DNA from: Gaiellasilicea sp035575835
GTDB taxonomy: Bacteria > Actinomycetota > Thermoleophilia > Gaiellales > Gaiellaceae
DNA length: 36,423 nucleotides
NCBI GenBank assembly: GCA_035575835.1
Contig: DATLXM010000167.1
Span: 1-36,423 of the forward strand
Direction of reading: 5' to 3'
This document shows positions 30,754 through 36,423 of the stretch, in pieces; the stretch's first letter is position 1, and every line of letters begins with the position of its first letter. The notes under the pieces are model-generated. The model saw nothing but the letters and a program-made list of their open reading frames with translations, did not search any database and had not been told where the DNA came from. The translations under genes and the position numbers were made by a program.

Positions 30754-32217
30754 CTAGCCGGAACCGAGCAGCGCGCCGTCGCCCTCTGCCGAGACGGGGG
30801 CGGCGAGCGCGCGCTCGAGCGCGCCCGGCTCGAGGCCGCTGGCGCTCGAGATGTCGGTCATCCCGAGGAGGAACGCACCGGGCCGCGGAGCCGTCGCGGT
30901 CGGGGGAACGGGCGGCGCCCAGCCGCGGCTGACGGCCGCGGAGAGGTCGACGTCCTCGAGCCGGCGCCAGGCACCGAGATACGGATACGGATTGACGGCT
31001 CCCCCGTTGTAGCCGAGCGGGAGCAGCGCCACCGGGTGCACCTCGAAGTGGACGTGATACGGCGTCCCCTGGGCGTCCCCGCTGTTCCCGTTGAATCCGA
31101 TCACCTGGCCTGCGCGCACCTCGGCCCCGTCGACGGCGAGCGGGCTGAAAGCGGAGAGATGGGCGTAGTAGAACTGGTTTCCGGCCCGGTCGCGAAGCCA
31201 GAGGCGCCACCCCCCGATCGTGTTCCAGCCGACGGAGAAGAGCGTCCCGTCGGCGATCGCGAGCACGGGCGCACCGAGCGGGGCGAAGATGTCCGTTCCC
31301 TGATGCCGACCGGTGGAGGCACGGGGCGCGCCCCAGGTGTCGCCGAAACCGGCGTCGCCGTACACCGGGAACACGTAGCCCCCTGGAGAGAGCGGCGCGG
31401 AGAGGTTGACCGGCGCCGGGATGATCTTCGGTCCCTCGACACCGGGAGCGGCGGTCTTGGGCTCCTTCGGCTTCGGCATCGGCTTCGGCTTCGGCTGCTT
31501 CGCGGGAGTCGGCACGCCTTCCGGCCGCGCGGACGGTGGCTCAGGCTTCGGCGCGGCCGCCGGTGCGGGCTTCTCCCGCGGCGTGGTGGTGGCCGCCTCG
31601 GCGTGCCCGACCGAGATCTCGCTACCCGCCGGCAGGCCCGCGTGCTCCGCCGTCAGCTGCACCCGAACCGCGGTAACGGCCGCTCTCGCGTTCCGGCTGG
31701 CACCCGCCGTCGTCTCGATGCTCTCCTCGAGCGTGACGAGCGAGCCCCAGTCGCCGAGCGGAAAGCGCTGGTTCGGCGTCGCGGTGACGGGCTGGCCGAG
31801 GATGACGAGGTTCGTCACGCTCGACCCGGCGGCATCGGCCCCGAGGTCCGAGGCCTTGGCCCGGCCGGCGGCGCTGTCGAAGCTGATCTCGCCGCCGAAG
31901 AGGGAGACCCCGAGGATGTCGGTGACACCGTGGGCAGCCGCACCGGCGTCCGTGCGGGCGGAGACGCTCGAGGAGAGCGCACCGGTCCGGACGAGCGATC
32001 CATCGGCCGGATACACGAAGGCGTCGGCGAGCCCCGTGTCGGCGTCCCCGGGCGCGACCGCCGTGCCTGCCGACGCTCCCGACTGGCCCGGAACCACGAC
32101 GCTGATGGCGTACGCACTCGCCGACGCCACGGGCTTCTTGGCGGTGCTGCCCACGCTGGCGCCGACCGCGGCGAGACCGATGGACAAGACGAGGAGTGCT
32201 GCGAGCCTGACCTTCAC
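30754..32217 (-). CDS. Secreted M23-family (LytM) metallopeptidase
   Basis: A 487-residue exported protein. The signal segment is VRLAALLVLSIGLAAVGASVG after a GTG at 32217. Residues about 30-210 form a beta-rich region of unknown role, then a Pro/Lys linker (PKPKPMPKPKEPK) encoded by a GGCTTC-type hexamer repeat (about 31467-31495 on the plus strand). The M23 domain is C-terminal, with zinc ligands H305 and D309 (GRHQGTD) and H390 plus H388 in YHVHFEV. All are present, so it may cleave peptidoglycan peptides. A further C-terminal 90 residues follow. Earlier in-frame starts exist up to 32307, but 32217 gives a proper signal peptide. Confidence 0.88.
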   Translation of the reverse strand: MKVRLAALLVLSIGLAAVGASVGSTAKKPVASASAYAISVVVPGQSGASAGTAVAPGDADTGLADAFVYPADGSLVRTGALSSSVSARTDAGAAAHGVTDILGVSLFGGEISFDSAAGRAKASDLGADAAGSSVTNLVILGQPVTATPNQRFPLGDWGSLVTLEESIETTAGASRNARAAVTAVRVQLTAEHAGLPAGSEISVGHAEAATTTPREKPAPAAAPKPEPPSARPEGVPTPAKQPKPKPMPKPKEPKTAAPGVEGPKIIPAPVNLSAPLSPGGYVFPVYGDAGFGDTWGAPRASTGRHQGTDIFAPLGAPVLAIADGTLFSVGWNTIGGWRLWLRDRAGNQFYYAHLSAFSPLAVDGAEVRAGQVIGFNGNSGDAQGTPYHVHFEVHPVALLPLGYNGGAVNPYPYLGAWRRLEDVDLSAAVSRGWAPPVPPTATAPRPGAFLLGMTDISSASGLEPGALERALAAPVSAEGDGALLGSG

Positions 32218-32285
32218 TGGGAGTGGCCTGAGCGTAGCGCCACCACCAGCCGGATGCGGGCGCGGACTCTCCAGCGTCCCGGTCG

Positions 32286-32717
32286 TCAGGTCCTGCAGTC
32301 GGCGCACTCTCCCCGCAGGACGACCTCGTGCGCGCCGATCGTGAAGTCAAGCCGCCCGGAGGCGCCGAGGATCGCCCGCTCGAGCGCCGGGTCGCTGAAC
32401 GGCTCCACCCTGCCGCAGTCGTCGCAGACGACGTGGTGGTGGTGGTCGCTGCCCGCGATCGGCTCGAAGCGAGCGATCCCGTCCCCGACCTCGATGCGCT
32501 GGAGCAGCCGCAACTCCGTCAGGAGCTCGAGCACGCGGTAGACACTCGCGATCCCGACAGGGCGGCCACCGGCTCGCAGCGCGTCGTGGATCTCCTGGGC
32601 CCCGGCGCAGCAGTCCTGGGCGGCGAGCACGTCGATCACGGCAGTCCGCGCGCCGCCCGAGCGGTGTCCCGCCGCCCTCAGCGCCCGCTCGGTCTCCAGC
32701 TTCCAGCTCGCCTGCAT
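32286..32717 (-). CDS. zur: Fur-family zinc-responsive repressor (Zur)
   Basis: A 143-residue winged-helix regulator. The DNA-binding half has TAVIDVLAAQDCCAGAQEIH and GIASVYRVLELL. The structural zinc site is two CxxC pairs, C98/C101 and C138/C141; the sensing region includes HHHH at 92-95. The adjacent, divergent znuACB genes make it Zur rather than Fur: with zinc bound it should repress them. The ATG at 32717 is used (MQASWKLETE); TATCAT lies 7 nt upstream, so it is probably leaderless. An operator-like element covers that -10, implying self-repression. Confidence 0.92.
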   Translation of the reverse strand: MQASWKLETERALRAAGHRSGGARTAVIDVLAAQDCCAGAQEIHDALRAGGRPVGIASVYRVLELLTELRLLQRIEVGDGIARFEPIAGSDHHHHVVCDDCGRVEPFSDPALERAILGASGRLDFTIGAHEVVLRGECADCRT

Positions 32718-32720
32718 CCG

Positions 32721-32739
32721 GATAATGATAGCGACTCTC
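32721..32739 (-). promoter_or_regulatory. Putative Zur operator, zur side
   Basis: On the minus strand the 19-mer GAGAGTCGCTATCATTATC matches the plus-strand element at 32772-32790 in 15 of 19 positions. It covers the TATCAT -10 of zur. Its core GATAATGATA resembles half of a Fur-type box. Confidence 0.6.
32725..32730 (-). promoter_or_regulatory. Probable leaderless -10 element for zur (TATCAT)
   Basis: TATCAT ends 7 nt before ATG 32717 on the minus strand and is inside the putative operator. Confidence 0.5.
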
Positions 32740-32748
32740 ACTTCGTGC

Positions 32749-32754
32749 TACGCT
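32749..32754 (+). promoter_or_regulatory. Probable -10 element for znuACB (TACGCT)
   Basis: TACGCT ends 9 nt before GTG 32764. It lies between the two operator-like elements in the 46-nt divergent spacer. Confidence 0.45.
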
Positions 32755-32763
32755 CGGCAGCCC

Positions 32764-33624
32764 GTGCTGACGAGAATCGCTCTCACTCTCATTTGCTTTT
32801 TTGGCCTTACCGCCTGCGGCGGCGCCGAGGCCGACGGCCGGAAGCGGGTCGTGGCAGCGTTCTACCCGCTCGCCTTCGCCGCGGAGCGAATCGGCACTGC
32901 GAGGGTCGACGTTCGCAACCTGACTCCACCCGGCGTCGAGCCCCACGACATCGAGCTCTCCGGCCGTGACGTCGAGGCGATCGGAGACGCCGATCTCGTC
33001 CTCTATCTCGGTGAGAGGTTCCAACCCGCTCTCGAGGAAGCCATCGAGACGACGAGCGCGAACGGGGTCGACCTGCTCGACGGGCTCCCGCTCCGAGCTG
33101 CCGGCGGCTCGGGCGAGGACGAGCCGGGCGGGCTCGATCCGCACGTCTGGCTCGATCCGATCCGGTATTCCGGGATCGCCGAGAAGATCGGGTCCGAGCT
33201 CGGACGGCCCGCGCAGCACCTCGTCGCCGAGCTGAGCGAGCTCGATGCGGAGTTCCGCGCGGGCCTCCGCGACTGCGAGCGACGCGAGGTGGTGACGAGC
33301 CACGCCGCCTTCGGCTACCTGACGCAGCGCTACGGGCTGGAGCAGGTCGCGATCAGCGGGCTCAGCCCCGAGGTGGAGCCGACCCCGCGCGAGCTCGAGC
33401 GGGTCGTGCGCGCGGTGGAGGCGCGCGGCGCCACGACGATCTTCTTCGAGACACTGATCTCGCCGCGGCTCGCGCGAACGGTGGCACGGGAGGTCGGGGC
33501 CGAGACGGCGGTGCTGAACCCGCTCGAAGGGCTCTCGGCGCGGGAGCTGGACGCCGGAGAGGACTACTTTTCGGTCATGCGCGCGAATCTGGCCGCTCTC
33601 CGCCGGGCGCTCGCGTGCCGCTAG
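32764..33624 (+). CDS. znuA: Zinc ABC transporter substrate-binding lipoprotein
   Basis: A 286-residue cluster A-I metal-binding protein, lipidated at C18 (GLTAC). Likely metal ligands are H61 (PHDIEL), H127 (DPHVWLDP) and H180 (SHAAFGYL), with an acidic residue in IFFETLISP as fourth. The His-rich loop common in ZnuA is replaced by a short acidic Gly-rich loop (AAGGSGEDEPGG). The GTG at 32764 is chosen because it gives the signal sequence LTRIALTLICFFGLTAC; an ATG at 32725 would add 13 residues and break the signal. An operator-like element lies within codons 3-9. Overlaps znuC by 10 nt. Confidence 0.93.
   Translation: MLTRIALTLICFFGLTACGGAEADGRKRVVAAFYPLAFAAERIGTARVDVRNLTPPGVEPHDIELSGRDVEAIGDADLVLYLGERFQPALEEAIETTSANGVDLLDGLPLRAAGGSGEDEPGGLDPHVWLDPIRYSGIAEKIGSELGRPAQHLVAELSELDAEFRAGLRDCERREVVTSHAAFGYLTQRYGLEQVAISGLSPEVEPTPRELERVVRAVEARGATTIFFETLISPRLARTVAREVGAETAVLNPLEGLSARELDAGEDYFSVMRANLAALRRALACR
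32772..32790 (+). promoter_or_regulatory. Putative Zur operator, znuA side
   Basis: GAGAATCGCTCTCACTCTC shares 15 of 19 positions with the opposite-strand element at 32721-32739. It lies just downstream of the predicted znuA transcription start, inside the first codons, where a bound repressor would block RNA polymerase. It contains its own dyad GAGA-ATCGC-TCTC. Confidence 0.55.
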
Positions 33625-34334
33625 CCGTCGAGCTCCGCGGGCTCTCGTTCGCCTACGACGGCGGGCGCCCCGTGCTCGAGAATGTCGAGCTCGCGGTCGA
33701 GGCGGGCGAGTTCGTCGCCGTGGCCGGCCCCAATGGAGGCGGAAAGACGACGCTGATGCGCGTCGCGCTCGGGCTCGAAAGACCGACCAGCGGGGAGGCG
33801 CTGCTCTTCGGTGAGCCTGCGACGAGGTTCTCCGGCCGCTCGGCCCTCGGCTACCTCGCCCAGCGCTCGCAACTTGGCGTCGACGCGCCCGCGACGGTTC
33901 GCGAGGTCGTTGCCGCAGGCCGTCTCGCCTCGGGCGGGCTGCTCGGGCCGCTGCGCCGCCGGGACCGGGCGATCGTCACCGAGGCGATCGAGCGTGTCGG
34001 CCTCGCCGGGAACGCCGACGTCCCTCTCCGCACGCTCTCCGGCGGGCAGCAGCAACGCGCGTTCATCGCGAAGGCGCTCGCAGCGCAACCCTCCCTGCTC
34101 GTTCTCGACGAGCCCACGACCGGCGTCGACGTCGAGGCGCAGGAGGCGCTCGCGGCCCTCCTCGACCGACTCCATCGGGAGCTCGCCGTGACCATCCTCT
34201 ACGTCTCGCACGAGTTCGGCGCCGTCGAGCACTTCGTCGAGCGGCTCGTCCTCGTTCGGGGGGGAATCGTCTTCGACGGTCCTCCCGCCCACCTTCCGGG
34301 CGTCTGGCACGACCCCTCCCACACGCATGTTTGA
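33615..34334 (+). CDS. znuC: Zinc ABC transporter ATP-binding protein
   Basis: The 239-residue ATPase that drives zinc import. Walker A is GPNGGGKTT (38-46), signature LSGGQQQR (141-148), Walker B LLVLDEP (D165, E166), switch His H199 (VSHE). The C-terminus is His-containing (WHDPSHTHV), as in many ZnuC proteins. The GTG start lies in the end of znuA and the 3' end overlaps znuB by 8 nt, so the three genes are translated as a unit. Confidence 0.96.
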   Translation: MPLAVELRGLSFAYDGGRPVLENVELAVEAGEFVAVAGPNGGGKTTLMRVALGLERPTSGEALLFGEPATRFSGRSALGYLAQRSQLGVDAPATVREVVAAGRLASGGLLGPLRRRDRAIVTEAIERVGLAGNADVPLRTLSGGQQQRAFIAKALAAQPSLLVLDEPTTGVDVEAQEALAALLDRLHRELAVTILYVSHEFGAVEHFVERLVLVRGGIVFDGPPAHLPGVWHDPSHTHV

Positions 34335-35124
34335 GCTCGAGTTCATGCGTCTGGCGTTCGCGGCGGGAGCGGTCGTCGGCCTGCTCGCACCGGCAGTCGG
34401 CTTCTTCCTCGTCCAGCGCCAGTTGAGCCTCGTCGGAGACGGGATCGGCCACGTCGCGTTCGCGGGTGTGGCGGCGGGGTACCTCCTCGACCTGCCGCCG
34501 GTCTTGACGGCGCTCGTCGCGGCGATCGGAGGCGCGACCGCGATCGAATGGCTGCGGGCCTGCAAGCACACGGCGGGCGACCAGGCGCTCGCGCTCGTCT
34601 TCTACACCGGGATCGCAGCCGGGGTCGTCCTGATCTCGCTCGCGGGGGCGCTCGACGTGAACCTCTTCAGCTTTCTCTTCGGCTCGATCCTCACGACCAC
34701 GCGAACCGACCTGGTGCTCGTGGCCACGCTCGGGATTGCCGGGTTGGCGACGATCGCGCTGCTCTACCGGGCGCTTGCTGGGATCGCCCTCGACGAGGAG
34801 GGAGCGCGAGTCGCCGGCGCACCGGTCGCCGCGCTCAACGTCATCCTCGCCGTGCTCGCCGCCACGACCGTGGCCCTCTCGATGCGGATCGTCGGGATCC
34901 TCCTGATCGCCGCGCTGATGGTGCTGCCGGTCATCGCAGCGTCGCGGCTCGCGTGGAGCATGCGCTCGAATCTGCTGCTCGGGATGGGCATCGGGCTCGT
35001 CTGCGTCTGGGCCGGACTGACTCTTGCGTACTACCTGGATCTCCCGCCGGGCGGCACGATCGTGCTGCTCGCTGCTGCGGTGTTCCTGCTCGCGAGCGGT
35101 GCTCGGACCCTCCGGCGCGCCTGA
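34327..35124 (+). CDS. znuB: Zinc ABC transporter permease
   Basis: A 265-residue ABC-3 family membrane component with about eight hydrophobic helices. Family signatures include FFLVQRQLSLVGDGIGHVAFAG near the start (about 27-48), FSFLFGSILTTTR in the middle and GILLIAALMVLPVIAASRLA near 190-210. It forms the inner-membrane channel for the zinc delivered by ZnuA. Last gene of znuACB; the next gene starts 14 nt downstream. Confidence 0.95.
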   Translation: MFELEFMRLAFAAGAVVGLLAPAVGFFLVQRQLSLVGDGIGHVAFAGVAAGYLLDLPPVLTALVAAIGGATAIEWLRACKHTAGDQALALVFYTGIAAGVVLISLAGALDVNLFSFLFGSILTTTRTDLVLVATLGIAGLATIALLYRALAGIALDEEGARVAGAPVAALNVILAVLAATTVALSMRIVGILLIAALMVLPVIAASRLAWSMRSNLLLGMGIGLVCVWAGLTLAYYLDLPPGGTIVLLAAAVFLLASGARTLRRA

Positions 35125-35138
35125 GACACTGGCCGCGG

Positions 35139-36320
35139 ATGTCGCGGTCGCTCGTCGTCAACCTCTTCTGGCTCGCGTTCGGCATCGTCGTGGCCTCGAC
35201 GACGATCGGGCTCGTCACGCTCTGGCCGACCGAGCGGACGATCGAGCAGCCGCCCGGGCTAGTGCGGCCGAAGACTCTACGGGCTGAGGTCGTCGAGATC
35301 GCCGCCGCACCGTGCCCCGCACCAGGACTCGTGGACTGTCGCCGCGCCGTGGTGGAGTTGCGCGAGGGACCCGCGCAGGGTGACCGCGCCACTCTCACGA
35401 TCACCGACCCGCCGGACCGGCTCGATCTCGACGTCGGGGACGAGGTGCGGGTCGCGGAGAACCGGCTTCCGCCCGAGGCGGTCATCGGAGGCGTCAAGGT
35501 CGATCCCTATTCCCTCGCGGACTTCGAGCGGCGCTCGCCTCTCCTCTGGCTCGGCCTCGCGTTCGCCGCGTTCGTCCTCGTCATGGGCCGCTGGCAGGGG
35601 CTGCGCGCGCTCGTCGGCCTCGGGGCCAGCCTCGCGATCGTCATCTTCTTCGTCGTCCCGGCGATCCTGAACGGGTTCTCGCCGCCCGGCGTCGCGCTCG
35701 TCGGGTCGCTGGCGATCATGCTCGTCACGCTCGTGGTCACGCACGGGTTCGGGCCGAAGATGCTCGCGGCGACGCTCGGCACGGCCGCGGCCCTGCTGCT
35801 GACGCTCGGGCTCGGATCGCTCTCGATCGAGATCGCTCACCTGACCGGGCTCTCCTCCGACGAGGCGTTGTTCCTGAGAGCCACGGCGGGCGACATCTCG
35901 ATCAAGGGGCTGCTGCTCGCCGGGATGGTGATCGGCGCACTCGGGGTGCTGGACGACCTGACGGTCACGCAGGCGTCGACCGTGCTCGCGCTCCGCCGCG
36001 CGAACCCGGCGCTCGGATTTGCGCGGCTCTTTCGCTCGGCGATCGCGGTCGGCCACGACCACATCGCGGCGACGGTGAACACCCTCGTTCTCGCCTACGC
36101 GGGAGCGGCGCTGCCGATCCTGTTGATCTTCAGCCTGGGCGGCACGACGTTCGGGGACGCGATCAACAGCGAATCCGTCGCCGCCGAGGTCGTCGCGACG
36201 CTCGTCGGCTCGATCGGCCTGATCGCCGCTGCCCCCCTGACCACCGCGCTCGCCGCTCTGCTCGCGATTCGCATCGCCCCGCTGGACATCCCCGACGGCC
36301 ACGGCTCGCACGGGCACTAG
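35139..36320 (+). CDS. YibE/F-family integral membrane protein
   Basis: A 393-residue protein: one N-terminal helix (about 8-28), an extracytoplasmic beta-type domain (about 40-125, with AEVVEIAAAPC and DVGDEVRVAEN), then six or seven transmembrane helices. The GVLDDLTVTQASTV and GHDHIAATVNTLVLAYAGAALPILL segments are typical of YibE/F proteins, whose function is not firmly known; some act in peptide- or metal-related transport. The C-terminus is His-rich (DGHGSHGH), which with the znuACB genes just upstream hints at a metal link. ATG 35139 has no clear ribosome site; GACACT lies 8 nt upstream. Confidence 0.88.
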   Translation: MSRSLVVNLFWLAFGIVVASTTIGLVTLWPTERTIEQPPGLVRPKTLRAEVVEIAAAPCPAPGLVDCRRAVVELREGPAQGDRATLTITDPPDRLDLDVGDEVRVAENRLPPEAVIGGVKVDPYSLADFERRSPLLWLGLAFAAFVLVMGRWQGLRALVGLGASLAIVIFFVVPAILNGFSPPGVALVGSLAIMLVTLVVTHGFGPKMLAATLGTAAALLLTLGLGSLSIEIAHLTGLSSDEALFLRATAGDISIKGLLLAGMVIGALGVLDDLTVTQASTVLALRRANPALGFARLFRSAIAVGHDHIAATVNTLVLAYAGAALPILLIFSLGGTTFGDAINSESVAAEVVATLVGSIGLIAAAPLTTALAALLAIRIAPLDIPDGHGSHGH

Positions 36321-36347
36321 GGAGTAACTCGGAGCCGGTGCGGCCCG

Positions 36348-36360
36348 TTCCACTGTGGAA
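36348..36360. promoter_or_regulatory. Palindrome immediately before the last gene
   Basis: TTCCAC-T-GTGGAA is a perfect 6-bp inverted repeat around one base, directly abutting the ATG at 36360. It could be an operator or a leader hairpin for the last gene. Confidence 0.35.
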
Positions 36361-36423
36361 TGCCGCGCCGATACGCCGTCCTCGGGTTCCTTCTCCTCGC
36401 CAACCTGCTCGCCTTCGCAGCGG
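36360..36423 (+). CDS. N-terminus of a probable secreted or membrane protein (partial)
   Basis: ATG 36360 opens a frame that runs off the window: MPRRYAVLGFLLLANLLAFAA. Two arginines followed by a hydrophobic run look like a signal peptide. Nothing further can be said about its function. Confidence 0.5.
   Translation, partial: MPRRYAVLGFLLLANLLAFAA

Overview
The window is a G+C-rich, gene-dense stretch of chromosome. It carries 34 intact or edge-truncated protein genes (two are cut by the window ends), one protein gene broken by a frameshift, and one tRNA. High G+C, frequent GTG/TTG starts, a DUF6458 protein, a caa3 oxidase, N-terminal-motif SpoIID proteins and many probable leaderless genes point to an actinobacterium. 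The overall feel is of a Thermoleophilia/Gaiellales-type soil lineage, but that placement is an inference from gene content, not a measured result. I see no insertion sequence, prophage, CRISPR array or plasmid function.

Layout. 1-3344 (+): tail of an unknown gene, an ATZ/TRZ-type amidohydrolase (possibly aminodeoxyfutalosine deaminase), a membrane TPR protein, a STAS anti-sigma antagonist and a diheme lipoprotein cytochrome c. 3390-8050 (-): an aerobic terminal oxidase operon, coxB (with fused cytochrome c) - coxA - tandem universal-stress-like protein - coxC - small membrane protein. CoxA carries the YSHPAVY signature of A2-type oxidases. 8160-8524: DUF6458 gene followed by several strong stem-loops. 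8529-12701 (-): an orphan sensor histidine kinase of about 1390 residues with alternating PAS and GAF domains. 12811-12883: tRNA-Lys(CTT).

13008-16915 (+): a four-gene nucleotide-sugar cluster (2-epimerase, 6-dehydrogenase, Gfo/Idh oxidoreductase, left-handed beta-helix acyltransferase). It fits synthesis of UDP-ManNAcA or, more likely, a UDP-2,3-diacetamido-mannuronate-type sugar, although the aminotransferase step is not in the window. 16922-19938 (-): a SpoIID-like protein and a secreted subtilase, translationally coupled. 20048-21484 (+): a transmembrane Ser/Thr kinase with an outside TPR-like domain. 21481-25657 (-): YitT-like membrane protein plus a complete dTDP-L-rhamnose set (rmlA, rmlC, rmlD, rmlB) with an SRPBCC gene inserted. 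Together with the 13008 cluster this makes the region a cell-surface glycan locus.

25693-36423: a small membrane protein; a secreted glycoside hydrolase broken by a frameshift; a 49-residue membrane peptide; a coupled hsp20-lon operon; a YtxH-like protein; a secreted M23 peptidase; a zinc-uptake module (zur divergent from znuA-znuC-znuB) with a matched pair of operator-like elements; a YibE/F-type membrane protein; and the start of a secreted protein.

The most interesting non-coding signal is a recurrent TANNNT hexamer 6-9 nt before start codons that lack a Shine-Dalgarno. It implies widespread leaderless transcription and includes three divergent gene pairs whose whole intergenic region is only 35-46 bp. 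No wholly novel multi-gene system is evident. The best candidates for new biology are the Zur operator pair, the stress protein inside the A2 oxidase operon, the SpoIID-subtilase pair and the surface-sugar cluster.
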